A stretch of 64,000 bases of DNA. Source: Aquibacillus koreensis (GTDB lineage: Bacteria > Bacillota > Bacilli > Bacillales > Amphibacillaceae). How positions within the stretch are numbered: the first letter of the stretch is position 1; each line of letters opens with the position of its first letter. Below the pieces are notes generated by a model that was given only the letters and a program-made list of their open reading frames with translations, did not search any database and was not told the DNA's origin. A program made the translations under genes and the position numbers. The stretch is from assembly GCF_025154055.1 (NCBI RefSeq), contig NZ_JAOALK010000002.1, forward strand, positions 1-64,000. The letters are read 5' to 3'. Below, piece by piece: positions 1-9,091 of the stretch.

Positions 1-95
1 GTCACACCTGTTCCCATGCCGAACACAGCAGTTAAGCTCTTCAGCGCCGATGGTAGTTGGGGCATTGCCCCTGTGAGAGTAGGACGTCGCTAGGC
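1..95 (+). rRNA. rrf: 5S ribosomal RNA, 3' part
   Basis: The sequence matches the Bacillus-type 5S rRNA from about its 22nd base to its end, including the conserved stretches CCGAACACAGCAGTTAAGC and GAGAGTAGGACGTCGC. About 21 bases at the 5' end lie outside the window, so the feature is partial. It marks the end of an rRNA operon, and a terminator follows directly. Confidence 0.95.
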
Positions 96-104
96 GAAAT
101 GAAA

Positions 105-136
105 CCTTTAAGAAATTAACTTCTTAAGGGTTTTTT
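105..136 (+). terminator. rRNA operon terminator
   Basis: A 10-bp perfect stem (CCTTTAAGAA / TTCTTAAGGG) with a six-base loop is followed by TTTTTT. It lies ten bases after the 5S rRNA. Confidence 0.9.
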
Positions 137-409
137 ATTTTGGCTAAATAATTCTTTGTAAAAGGTTTCATGAGATGAATTTATTTTATAAAATTTAGCA
201 TAAAATTATATGCAGGTGTTAGGGTATTACTAGAAAACGATTTAGATGAGTAATTGATGTGTTAAAAATTGAAAAATCTATTAGAAATGACTTAAATATG
301 TTAGGATATAGAAACGAGCGAAATATTAAAATCAGTGAGAGCCCTTTCTATTAATGGAAAAGGGAGAATGCTATGTAAGAATAGAGAAATGATTAAGTGA
401 GGGTAAAAT

Positions 410-1465
410 ATGGATGAATATAGAATGGAACGACGAAATCAAAAAAAATCGAAAGTGAAAAAACGGATTTTATATACGGTTCTATTAATTATAGTAATTT
501 TTTTGGGGATTGGAGTTTACCTGTTTACGCATGGATACAACGCGGTACAAAATTCTTATGAGGACTTAGATCGTAAAGATAATAAATCAGATTTAAGAGA
601 AGAAGCCATCACAATTGGTGACGATCCTTTGTCTATCCTACTTATTGGTGTGGAAGATTATTCAACAGGTGGAGAAAATGGGCGTGCTGATACGCAAATT
701 GTTGTTACATTAAATCCAAAAACAAATAAGATGACAATGACCTCTGTTCCACGAGATACAAGGGTCGAACTTACTGCAGAAGAAGCTACTGATGCTTATG
801 CAGGCTCGCATAAAATAAATGCAGCATACACATTTGGTTCGATTTCGGGATATGGTGCAAATAAATTAACAGTTGAAAAAGTTGAGGATTTACTTGGTAT
901 TCCTATCGATGAGTATATAACGGTGAACTTTGACGGATTTAGAGAAATAGTAGATGCTCTAGGTGGGGTTACTATAGATATAAAAGAGGGTTTCTGGGAA
1001 GAAAATATTTATGATAACAACAATAGGATTACTTTTGAATCAGGACCTGCAAAGTTAAACGGTGAGGAAGCACTAGCGTTTGTACGGATGAGAAAAAGAG
1101 ATGTGAATACCGTTTACCCACGTGATGAAAGACAGCGACAGTTTATTCAGGCCACCATTGACCAAGCAATTTCCGCAGGTACTATTTTCAAAGTTGGGGA
1201 AATATCTAACATCATAGGTGCAAATGTTACTACAAGTTTAACCGCCTCTGAAATATTTGCTTTACAAAAAATGTATTCATCTATGGATGCATCTTCGATT
1301 GAAACGATAGAAATTGAAGGATCTGATCAAAGAGTTGACGGAATATGGTATTTTATACCTGCCGAGAACGGGATAGAAAATGCGTCATTGCAATTAAAGG
1401 AGAATTTGGGCTTAGATAAGCCAAATGCAGAGCAAAATACAGATGAGAGTACAATAACGGAATAA
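410..1465 (+). CDS. LytR-CpsA-Psr (LCP) family cell-wall polymer ligase
   Basis: LCP proteins transfer undecaprenyl-linked anionic polymers such as teichoic acids onto peptidoglycan at the outer face of the membrane. The 351-residue protein has a basic N-terminus, one membrane segment at about residues 19-41 and an extracellular LCP core. Visible core features are the ILLIGVED start, the RADTQIVVTL strand, SVPRDTRV (the pyrophosphate-binding Arg region), the NAAYTFG segment and the late FVRMRKRD...RDERQRQFI block. Length and layout fit the TagTUV group. The start is ATG preceded by GTGAGGG. It is a single-gene unit between two terminators. The C-terminal 20 residues are acidic and low in complexity. 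Which of the paralogous ligases it corresponds to cannot be decided here. Confidence 0.9.
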   Translation: MDEYRMERRNQKKSKVKKRILYTVLLIIVIFLGIGVYLFTHGYNAVQNSYEDLDRKDNKSDLREEAITIGDDPLSILLIGVEDYSTGGENGRADTQIVVTLNPKTNKMTMTSVPRDTRVELTAEEATDAYAGSHKINAAYTFGSISGYGANKLTVEKVEDLLGIPIDEYITVNFDGFREIVDALGGVTIDIKEGFWEENIYDNNNRITFESGPAKLNGEEALAFVRMRKRDVNTVYPRDERQRQFIQATIDQAISAGTIFKVGEISNIIGANVTTSLTASEIFALQKMYSSMDASSIETIEIEGSDQRVDGIWYFIPAENGIENASLQLKENLGLDKPNAEQNTDESTITE

Positions 1466-1480
1466 TCAGAGTTTCGTAAC

Positions 1481-1512
1481 ACAGGTGGCAATCTTTTGTC
1501 GCCTGTTTTTTT
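1481..1512 (+). terminator. terminator of the LCP gene
   Basis: A stem ACAGGTG / CGCCTGT (one G-U pair) is followed by a run of eight T. Confidence 0.85.
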
Positions 1513-1579
1513 TATAATAAATTGCCCCGTAGGTAAGGTTATGGTAAAATAGGAAAAATTTAATAATGGAGGGAAAGAA

Positions 1580-2107
1580 GTGGAAGATGAAGTTGTACTT
1601 AGTAAACCTCGTATAGACTTAGAAGAAGAGTATCTCTCCTTTTATTATGAATGGTTAGCTAGTGAAGAGGAGATGATCCCATGGGTAATTGAAAAGGATC
1701 CTAGTAATTTTGATGCGATGATTCAGTTTCTTACAGACCATATGAATGGCATAAATCTCCCTTCAGGATGGGTCCCTGACTCCACTTATTGGCTAATCAA
1801 CAAGAAAAATAGAATTCTAGGTGTTGTAAATATCCGTCATCAATTGACGCCATTCTTATTATATAATGGAGGGCATATCGGTTACGGTATTCGTCCATCT
1901 GAGCGCCAAAAAGGACATGCCACAAAACTATTGAATTGTGCATTAGAAAAGGCAAAAGAACTAGGTATTTCGAAAGCGTTGGTCGTTTGTGATGAATCAA
2001 ATACTGGCTCATATAAAACTATTGTGAAAAACGGTGGAATAGAAGACGAAGATTATGTTGAAGAAAATGGTAATGTTATTAAAAGGTTCTGGATTGATCT
2101 TTATTAA
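1580..2107 (+). CDS. GNAT family N-acetyltransferase
   Basis: The 175-residue protein carries a GNAT acetyl-CoA-binding fold. Motif A is visible around residues 95-115 as GYGIRPSERQKGHATKLL, in which the Q/R-x-x-G-x-A/G pattern appears as RQKGHAT. Motif B follows as VCDESNTGSYKTIVKNGG. This layout resembles YjdJ/YhbS-like acetyltransferases that act on small molecules or protein N-termini. The substrate is unknown. The start is GTG at 1580, chosen because GGAGGG lies six bases upstream and no better start exists. It is flanked by unrelated genes and is probably monocistronic. Confidence 0.85.
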   Translation: MEDEVVLSKPRIDLEEEYLSFYYEWLASEEEMIPWVIEKDPSNFDAMIQFLTDHMNGINLPSGWVPDSTYWLINKKNRILGVVNIRHQLTPFLLYNGGHIGYGIRPSERQKGHATKLLNCALEKAKELGISKALVVCDESNTGSYKTIVKNGGIEDEDYVEENGNVIKRFWIDLY

Positions 2108-2272
2108 TAAAGAGGTGTTTTCTTATGATAATTATAAAAATGTAGCCAACATACATGAAAATAATAAGGTATTTCAATCAAACTGATGTTAAACTAAAAG
2201 AAAACAGTATGAATGAAGTTGAACGAACATAGTATTACATGTTAGAAATTAGATTAAAAGGAGCGAAATACG

Positions 2273-2575
2273 TTGTTTCTTCAAGAAGTGTCAAATATGA
2301 AGGTGTTTAGTCAGCTTTCTCTAAAGCATGTGGAAGATCGATTAATTATTACTGCAGAATTTCCAAAAGCCTTTCTTAGGCAAAATAGACTACAACAACC
2401 ATTTTTATATGTGAGTTTATATGTTCGTGGTGGAGCGATTATTAAAATAATTGATGAAGGTACGGCTGAACTGTATTCTCCTTCAAAAAAAGAGTTTGCT
2501 CCAGAGACATATAAACAGATCATCCAATTTGCAATGGAACACGCTCCACAATTTAAGAATAAGGCCAAGAAATAG
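2273..2575 (+). CDS. hypothetical protein, 100 residues
   Basis: I do not recognise a family. The start is TTG at 2273, supported by AAAAGGAG six to seven bases upstream; an in-frame ATG follows at codon 9, but without an equally good binding site. The protein is soluble and basic at its C-terminus (KNKAKK), with two predicted beta-rich stretches (DRLIITAEF, FLYVSLYVRGGAIIKIIDEG) and a helix before the end. It sits between an acetyltransferase and a cyclotransferase gene on the same strand, with 165 bases of spacer before it, so it may be a separate transcription unit. Confidence 0.65.
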   Translation: MFLQEVSNMKVFSQLSLKHVEDRLIITAEFPKAFLRQNRLQQPFLYVSLYVRGGAIIKIIDEGTAELYSPSKKEFAPETYKQIIQFAMEHAPQFKNKAKK

Positions 2576-2640
2576 TATGTATGACTAAGTGTTTGAAATA
2601 GCTTAGTCTTTTTTTATATCTAAAATAAAGAAGTGGAGGA

Positions 2641-3051
2641 GTGAAATTGAACAAGCATCTCGTATTCGTATATGGTACGTTACGCGCTAATCAGGGAAAT
2701 CATCATTTTTTAAGGACTGCATCGATTATTGCACAGCATAGTTGGACAACTGGAAAGCTCTATAACGTTGGTTGTGGTTATCCTGCTATGACATTAGAGC
2801 ATGGCAGTAAGGTTTATGGTGAATTATATAAAGTATCGGATGAAGTCTTAGTTCAACTAGACATGCTAGAAGACTATCAAAAAGACAATCTCGAAAATGG
2901 TTTATATGATCGGACCGTCCGTACTGTTTATACAAATGATCAAGTACATGATGCGATCCTCTACTTTTTTACAATGGAGCAAGTGAAATTTTTGCGTCAG
3001 ATTAAAAGTGGTGATTGGGTAGCAGATCAATCCAAAGGGCATAGACTATGA
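2641..3051 (+). CDS. gamma-glutamylcyclotransferase-like (AIG2/YtfP fold) protein
   Basis: The 136-residue protein begins with the family signature FVYGTLRANQGNHHFL (YGTLR at about residues 11-15), which forms the oxyanion-binding loop of the gamma-glutamylcyclotransferase fold. The expected acidic active-site region appears as VQLDMLEDYQ at about residues 77-86. Family members cyclise gamma-glutamyl-amino compounds or release gamma-glutamylamines; the substrate of this one is not predictable. The start is GTG at 2641 with GTGGAGGAG directly upstream. The length is typical for the bacterial single-domain group. Confidence 0.82.
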   Translation: MKLNKHLVFVYGTLRANQGNHHFLRTASIIAQHSWTTGKLYNVGCGYPAMTLEHGSKVYGELYKVSDEVLVQLDMLEDYQKDNLENGLYDRTVRTVYTNDQVHDAILYFFTMEQVKFLRQIKSGDWVADQSKGHRL

Positions 3052-3090
3052 AACTGTAAGCTATGTTCAACTTAATATAGAATTAATACT

Positions 3091-3114
3091 AACGGCTAGT
3101 AAGGCCGTTTTTTT
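3091..3114 (+). terminator. terminator after the cyclotransferase gene
   Basis: A short stem AACGGC / GCCGTT with a seven-base loop is followed by TTTTTT. Confidence 0.75.
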
Positions 3115-3294
3115 GTTTTAATATCTCTAATAGTGACCAATTAAATACGTACTCTTAGAAAATAAAAAAAATCGCTTGTTGATCCAAACTCTACTTAAAC
3201 ACTATGTTACAATTTTAATGGATTTACATAAATTAGAAACTTTTTAATAATTTGTATCGTCATTAATTAGAGAGGAATAAAAGGGGGCAGCACG

Positions 3295-5694
3295 TTGAAA
3301 AGGAATCGTTTTTATATCATCATTTTTTCACTATTGGTTTCGCTTTTTACATTTTCTATATCTGAAGTTGTAATGGCAGATGAAGAAAACAGACTTGATA
3401 TTCAAGTCGAGGCAGGTATTGATGGAAAAGCAAAAAACGAACAAGGCTATCCAGTTACGTTAACAGTTACAAATCCTGGGGATGACTTTTCTGGTGATTT
3501 GTTAATAACTATTCCGAAAGATCATCAATCGTATGGGAATAAAGTAATTCCTATTGATATTGCTTCTGGTACAACAAAGCAAATTCACTTTTCTGTACCA
3601 GGTATGATGGGAATGGATATTTTTAGACAAAATCCTAATCAATTTAACCAAGAGCAGTTCTTTCTTTATGAAGGTGATTGGCAAGACGGACAGGAAGTGC
3701 CAATCGATTCTAGTTTAGAGTTAGCGCCAACCTATGTCCAACATAATCAAGTGGTGATTGGAGCTCTAACGGAGCAACCAGACCGTTTGAATTATTTAAA
3801 GTTGACAACACTCCGAGGGGATAGTCCTGAACTATTGGTCCTTCAGGAAGAAGATGTTCCATCAGAAGCAATGGGGTTAGATTTGTTGGATATAATCATT
3901 ATTAATGATTATGCAGTGACACAATTACCTGAAGAAAAACAAGAAACAATTAAAAATTGGGTGCGAGATGGTGGAGTTCTTGTTATTGGAAGTGAACTTG
4001 ATTTAAACCAACAATTAGGTTCGCTCGCTGATTTGGCGCCGCTAGCCATAACAGGTAAGGAAACAGTTGAGACAATAAATACATTTAATCAACTTACAGA
4101 GGAACAGGTCTTCGATATACAACAATTTGAGTTATTTACAGGAGAGTTAAGTGACGTAGCTTCTATTACCTATAATGAAAATGACATTCCTTTACTCGTG
4201 AGTCAGGCTGCTGGTAAAGGGACCGTGGTCCAGCTTAGTTACGACTTAAGTCATCCAGCATTTGCAAACTTTGAAAAAGGGAATAACAAGATCTGGCAAT
4301 CAATTGTTAGTCATTTGAAAAGTTTTGGTTCACAACAACAGGGTTATTATTATGGAGATAATTTAATTAGTTTGTCCGAGACTTTTTCTACATTGGCTAA
4401 TTTTAAAGTGACAACGCTTATTATTCTATTTGTAATTTATCTCGTTTTACTTGTTCCAGTCTTATACTTTGTCTTGAAAAGAATGGATAAACGAGAATGG
4501 GCATGGGTGGCAATACCTGCATTTGCAATTATATCAAGTATTGCTTTATACACTACAGGGGCGAAAGACCGCCTTGGTGAAATTCAAACAAATATGGTAT
4601 CAATTATTGCTGTAAATGAACAGGGAGTCGGTAGTGGAAAAGGGTCTGTTTCATTTCTATCGAAGCAATCGGGGAATTACATACTTAGTGTAGATCAAGC
4701 TTTAAATCCCTTTCCTGCAGAAGGTAATTTCTATGGTGGAGAAGTAGCACAAGAGGACATCCCAGTAATATATACGAATACCGACAAGCAACACGTACGG
4801 TTTTTAGATGTAGAGTTTTGGTCTCCTAGGAGTGCAGAAATAGACATGCCATATAAAGAATATGGCAAGTTTGATACCACTTTAACCTACACAGACGAAG
4901 AGTTAAATGGAGAGGTAACAAATGATTTTGGCCATGATTTTGACGAATTATACCTCATTACCGGACAACGATTCGAAGCGTTAGGTGCACTTAAGGTAGG
5001 AGAAACAAGAGAAATAACAATGAAAGCCTCAAATAGTCGATTGTTTACGTCGCCAATGCAAGGAGTTGGCCATCAAATCTTTGGACAACAAAACCCTGGC
5101 CAAATGGATCAGGAGAAAGAACGTAAAGCACAAATGCTAAATAATGCGATCAGGGAAGAACTTTTTACGCGTGATGACACGCCAGTTCTTGTTGGATTTA
5201 CACATGCAGAATTAACTACCTCACAAGTAAATGATAAAACTACTGATCAAACTAGTTTGCATCTTTTCACGCAGCCAGTACAAGTTGAATTACCAGATAA
5301 TAGTGTTTCTCTATCCACAGAAATAAACGTACCTGAAATAGCTGTGGTAGAAGGAATGATTCACTATAATGGTTTATTGGAAGGAGAACGTTTCTTTGAT
5401 GGGGAACCTGGTTTGTATGAGCTAATCTATCAGATTCCAACTGCTTTAGTTGAGAAGTCATTTCAAGCAAACGAAATGAGTTTTAGAATCACTGATATTC
5501 CTGGAACATCCTATTCTATATTAAATAGTAAAACCGGTGAATATGAAGCCATTACAAGTACCAATGTTTCTTTTAATCAAGATGTCGATACAAACTATAT
5601 AAACGACAATGCAATTATTTTCCAGGTGAATACAGAAATGAATGGTGGATCTGTAGAAGTACCAAATGTCTTCCTTGAAGGAGTGACCAATTAA
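3295..5694 (+). CDS. secreted/membrane protein with class I GATase-like domain, first gene of the ABC-MoxR-vWA operon
   Basis: The 799-residue protein has an N-terminal signal peptide (basic KRNR, hydrophobic core to about residue 28) and an extracytoplasmic beta-rich N-domain. A GATase1-like alpha/beta domain follows at about 145-320 (LDIIIINDY, IKNWVRDGGVLVIGS), lacking an obvious catalytic Cys. Two membrane segments lie at about 370-395 and 400-420, then a long extracytoplasmic C-domain. No enzymatic residues are apparent; a binding or assembly role is an inference. The start is TTG with AAGGGGG upstream. Its TAA stop overlaps the ATG of the ABC ATPase by one base, so the genes are translationally coupled. 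The GATase-like fold recurs in the last gene of the operon (12772-15600), supporting a common complex. No precise family name can be given. Confidence 0.75.
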   Translation: MKRNRFYIIIFSLLVSLFTFSISEVVMADEENRLDIQVEAGIDGKAKNEQGYPVTLTVTNPGDDFSGDLLITIPKDHQSYGNKVIPIDIASGTTKQIHFSVPGMMGMDIFRQNPNQFNQEQFFLYEGDWQDGQEVPIDSSLELAPTYVQHNQVVIGALTEQPDRLNYLKLTTLRGDSPELLVLQEEDVPSEAMGLDLLDIIIINDYAVTQLPEEKQETIKNWVRDGGVLVIGSELDLNQQLGSLADLAPLAITGKETVETINTFNQLTEEQVFDIQQFELFTGELSDVASITYNENDIPLLVSQAAGKGTVVQLSYDLSHPAFANFEKGNNKIWQSIVSHLKSFGSQQQGYYYGDNLISLSETFSTLANFKVTTLIILFVIYLVLLVPVLYFVLKRMDKREWAWVAIPAFAIISSIALYTTGAKDRLGEIQTNMVSIIAVNEQGVGSGKGSVSFLSKQSGNYILSVDQALNPFPAEGNFYGGEVAQEDIPVIYTNTDKQHVRFLDVEFWSPRSAEIDMPYKEYGKFDTTLTYTDEELNGEVTNDFGHDFDELYLITGQRFEALGALKVGETREITMKASNSRLFTSPMQGVGHQIFGQQNPGQMDQEKERKAQMLNNAIREELFTRDDTPVLVGFTHAELTTSQVNDKTTDQTSLHLFTQPVQVELPDNSVSLSTEINVPEIAVVEGMIHYNGLLEGERFFDGEPGLYELIYQIPTALVEKSFQANEMSFRITDIPGTSYSILNSKTGEYEAITSTNVSFNQDVDTNYINDNAIIFQVNTEMNGGSVEVPNVFLEGVTN

Positions 5695-6626
5695 TGATAG
5701 AAATAATAAATCTTACTAAAAAATATGGGTCTTTTACAGCTCTGAACAATTTAAATCTTACGATTGAAAAAGGTTCTGTGTTTGGGTTTGTTGGTCCAAA
5801 TGGTGCAGGTAAAACAACAACATTTTCCATACTAGCAACTTTGTTGGCTCCTACAAGCGGGACGGCATATGTAAATGGGTATGATGTAACAAAAGATCCA
5901 AAACAAGTACGTAAGCATATTGGGTATATGCCAGATTTTTTTGGGGTGTACGATCAATTTAAAGTACATGAATACTTAGATTTTTATGGTGCTAGTTATG
6001 GTGTTCCGAGTAAGGAACGGCAAGCTATTATTCCACAACTTTTAGAGCTAGTTAACTTAACTGATAAAAAAGATAGTTATGTAGATCTTCTGTCACGAGG
6101 GATGAAGCAACGACTTTGCTTAGCAAGATCACTCATTCATGATCCAGAGGTACTTATATTAGATGAACCAGCATCAGGTCTCGATCCTCGTGCACGTATC
6201 GAAATGAGAGGGATCTTACAAGAGTTAAAAAATATGGAAAAAACGATCATCATTTCGTCGCATATTTTACCTGAGCTATCGGAAATGTGTGATTACTTAG
6301 GCATCATCGAACATGGAAATCTAATCGCTAGTGGAAATGTTAATCAGATCCAAAGTCAGCTACAAGCAAATAAAATACTGTTTGTTTCCGTAAAACAGGA
6401 CATAGATAATGCAATCGCCTTTTTTGAAAATGATTTAAATGTGCAGTTGGTCGAGAGAGATGATAAAGATGAGCAGCTCCTCCATGTATCTTACGAGGGT
6501 TCTGATGATGATCAGGTCCAATTACTAAAAAAGGCTATTACAAAAGATATTCCGATTTTAACCTTCTCACAAAAACAGAGTAATTTAGAAGATATATTTA
6601 TGGAAATTACAAAGGGGGAGGAATAA
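5694..6626 (+). CDS. ABC transporter ATP-binding protein
   Basis: This 310-residue nucleotide-binding subunit energises the permease encoded next. Walker A is GPNGAGKTT at about residues 34-42, the signature is the degenerate LSRGMKQR at about 134-141, Walker B is VLILDEPASGLDP at about 151-163, and the switch histidine is in IISSHI. A roughly 90-residue C-terminal extension is typical of ABC-2/drug-export (CcmA/GldA-like) ATPases. The gene overlaps its neighbours on both sides by single bases (TAATG junctions), which indicates strict co-translation. In gliding-associated and MoxR-linked operons such ATPases accompany GATase-like membrane proteins; the substrate is not known. Confidence 0.93.
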   Translation: MIEIINLTKKYGSFTALNNLNLTIEKGSVFGFVGPNGAGKTTTFSILATLLAPTSGTAYVNGYDVTKDPKQVRKHIGYMPDFFGVYDQFKVHEYLDFYGASYGVPSKERQAIIPQLLELVNLTDKKDSYVDLLSRGMKQRLCLARSLIHDPEVLILDEPASGLDPRARIEMRGILQELKNMEKTIIISSHILPELSEMCDYLGIIEHGNLIASGNVNQIQSQLQANKILFVSVKQDIDNAIAFFENDLNVQLVERDDKDEQLLHVSYEGSDDDQVQLLKKAITKDIPILTFSQKQSNLEDIFMEITKGEE

Positions 6627-7498
6627 TGGAACGTTTCTTCACACTATTTATTAACCCGGTATTAAATAAAGAAATTAAATTACGATTTCGCTCTTTTAAA
6701 AGCTTTTTAGGGATCTTTTTTTACCTAGCAATTTGTGGATTAGTAAGCTTAGCTTTTATTTATATAGAATCGACCTTTGGGTATGGTGGATTTAATGCTA
6801 CGGATAGCAGGAATTTATTTATGGTACTTGCAATTGGTCAATTAGGGTTAGTCACATTTATGACACCTGGTTTGACGGCGGGTGCCATCAGTGGGGAAAG
6901 GGAAATGCAAACGTTAAATATTTTACTAACAACGCAGCAATCATCGACTTCTATTGTACTTAGTAAGCTTTTCTCGTCTTTGGCGTTTCTAGTACTGATG
7001 TTGTTTGCATCACTACCGCTTTATAGTATCGTTTTCCTATATGGTGGTGTTTCTCCAAGCATGGTAGTGATAACGTTTGGCTTCCAGCTATTATCGATGT
7101 TTACAATTGGTAGCTTAGGAGTTATGTTCTCAACTATTATCCGTAAAACAATGATTGCAACAATCACTACTTATGCGATGATGCTTTTCTTTTTAGTTGG
7201 TACATTGATTTTGTTTGTAATCTCACTAAGGTTTTCAATGGCATATAATCCTGGATCGGTTTCTGGAGGTAATGAATATTTACCATATTTATTTATCATG
7301 TTAAATCCAATTGTTACATTGTTTACGATCTATGAACCTTCAGCCTTTAGCTATGAGTTGCAAGCGACTGGAATAGAATGGCCACTTTGGTCAGGATTTG
7401 TGATATCGTATTTTCTAATTGCAATAGTCGCACTTATCATTAGTATTCGACGTCTACGTCCATCAATGAAAGTAAAAACAAGAAAAAAGAAGGAATAA
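6626..7498 (+). CDS. ABC-2 type transporter permease
   Basis: The 290-residue integral membrane protein has about six hydrophobic segments (near residues 26-46, 70-92, 111-133, 140-165, 178-202 and 247-270). It carries the ABC-2 hallmark GLTAGAISGEREMQTLNILLTT between the second and third segments, where the GEREM coupling region contacts the ATPase. It forms the membrane part of the transporter with the preceding ATPase, whose stop overlaps this ATG. The C-terminus is strongly basic (KVKTRKKKE), consistent with a cytoplasmic end. The exported substrate is unknown. Confidence 0.9.
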   Translation: MERFFTLFINPVLNKEIKLRFRSFKSFLGIFFYLAICGLVSLAFIYIESTFGYGGFNATDSRNLFMVLAIGQLGLVTFMTPGLTAGAISGEREMQTLNILLTTQQSSTSIVLSKLFSSLAFLVLMLFASLPLYSIVFLYGGVSPSMVVITFGFQLLSMFTIGSLGVMFSTIIRKTMIATITTYAMMLFFLVGTLILFVISLRFSMAYNPGSVSGGNEYLPYLFIMLNPIVTLFTIYEPSAFSYELQATGIEWPLWSGFVISYFLIAIVALIISIRRLRPSMKVKTRKKKE

Positions 7499-7501
7499 CT
7501 T

Positions 7502-9091
7502 ATGAATCAGCAAAATCAATTTTTTCGTTTGTTACACGAAGTAAAGAAAAAGTTATGGATCAAAGAGGCCATTCAGATCTTCTATTTGGCCTTGATCACT
7601 TTTTCTGTCGTGACTTGTCTTTGGTTGATAGCAAGTAGGTTCCTCTACATTCTGTTTCTTGAAGAGAAAATACTGATTAGTATATGCATCGTGTTTATTG
7701 TGTTTTTCATTTATTTCTTTCTCAGAAGACCAAATGATCTGGCAGCAGCAAAAGCCTTTGACAAGCATCAATTAGAAGACCGTGTAGTTACGGCGATGGA
7801 CTTTTTTGATGACCCGTCGGAAATTGCTGCTATGCAAAGAAATGATACATTGATCAAAATGAAAGAAATACTCCCTACTATTAAAGCACAGAAATTAAAG
7901 TGGTTTGATTGGAAAAAGACAACAATTACATTTTGCATTAGTTTCATCGGCATACTGAGTATCATGTTTCCAAATGATGTGATGTTAACTGCAAGGGATA
8001 TGGAAAAGGAAAGATCAATTGTAAAAGAACAAAAGGAAAAAATGGAAGAATTGGCAAAAAACCTCGACGAGAACACTAATGAAGAAGTGAAAAAGGAATT
8101 AGAGAAATTAGCAAATGAGATAAAACAAGAGAAAGATCCTTCTGAAGTTCAAGAAGATATTTTACGTGCAGAAAAAAAGTTACATGAATTAAAAGAACAA
8201 GCAGAAAAGAGTGAAAAGATACTAAATGATATAAGCGAACAGTTAAAGGCACCCAATTTAGAAAAACTAGCTGAATCTTTAGATCAGAATAATCAGTCCC
8301 AAATGGAAAATCAAATGGCTGCATTGTTAAATGAACTCGATGAACTTAGTGAAGAAGAATTACAAGCACTTCAAAACCAGTTACAAAAAGCAGCAGAACA
8401 ATTAGGTATAGCTCAAGCCCAAGATAAAGCGATGTCAAAAGAAGAATTACAAGCGATGCTTGAAGGCATGGAGGAACAGTTAAAAAAATTAATGGATGTA
8501 GCTGGTGAACAATCGCAGTTAGCAGATGCCCAAAAAAATGTACAGGAATTAGCGCAACAACTAAACGATCAAATGCAAACTGCAGGTTTGGGCGGTACAC
8601 CAGGGTCGTTAGCATTCTCGGGTAGCAACCCTTCATCAGGTCAATCTTCCGGAAGTAATGGCCAAAGCGGTGCAAGTAGTGAAGAAGGTTCCGAATCTAG
8701 CAATGGATCAGGTAGTGGATCAGGATCTGGCAGTGGATCAGGGTCAGGAAGCGGCTCAGGTTCTGGTAGCAATGGGTCTGGTTCAGGTATAGGTAATGGA
8801 GCGGGCCAAGGTGCTGGTAATAGAGAGTTTACAATACCACAAGAGATAACAAGTGGAGAAAATCAAGAAGTGGATCAAGGCCCATTAGGTGAAGGCTCGA
8901 GCGAACAACAAGTGTCTCCTAATGCACCGATCATGCCAGGAGAAGTTCGCTCCTACGAAGAAGTATATCAAGCATACGAAAATACCTATCGACAGGCGTT
9001 GGAACGTAATGATTATCCAACTCATTTACAGTCAATTATTCGAGAATATTTCAGTGAGATTGAACCAGGGGAAGGAGCAAATGGACCGTGA
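7502..9091 (+). CDS. membrane protein with long coiled coil and Ser-Gly linker
   Basis: The 529-residue protein begins with two or three hydrophobic segments (about 20-45, 53-72 and 140-157). A highly charged region rich in Glu, Lys and Gln follows at about 165-360 with clear heptad character, so a long coiled coil is likely. Residues about 370-440 are low complexity, including an almost pure Ser-Gly run at about 400-427. The last 90 residues return to an ordered-looking, acidic sequence. I do not recognise a named family; the layout recalls DUF4175-like proteins found beside MoxR genes. It starts three bases after the permease, and its stop overlaps the GTG start of the MoxR gene (GTGA). A scaffold or tether role between the transporter and the MoxR/vWA proteins is an inference. 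Confidence 0.75.
   Translation: MNQQNQFFRLLHEVKKKLWIKEAIQIFYLALITFSVVTCLWLIASRFLYILFLEEKILISICIVFIVFFIYFFLRRPNDLAAAKAFDKHQLEDRVVTAMDFFDDPSEIAAMQRNDTLIKMKEILPTIKAQKLKWFDWKKTTITFCISFIGILSIMFPNDVMLTARDMEKERSIVKEQKEKMEELAKNLDENTNEEVKKELEKLANEIKQEKDPSEVQEDILRAEKKLHELKEQAEKSEKILNDISEQLKAPNLEKLAESLDQNNQSQMENQMAALLNELDELSEEELQALQNQLQKAAEQLGIAQAQDKAMSKEELQAMLEGMEEQLKKLMDVAGEQSQLADAQKNVQELAQQLNDQMQTAGLGGTPGSLAFSGSNPSSGQSSGSNGQSGASSEEGSESSNGSGSGSGSGSGSGSGSGSGSGSNGSGSGIGNGAGQGAGNREFTIPQEITSGENQEVDQGPLGEGSSEQQVSPNAPIMPGEVRSYEEVYQAYENTYRQALERNDYPTHLQSIIREYFSEIEPGEGANGP

Noticed and set aside
8700-8785. Tandem hexamer-like DNA, possibly a satellite or CRISPR-like repeat
   Set aside because: The repeat is degenerate at DNA level and lies in frame in a gene as a Ser-Gly linker; there are no spacers.
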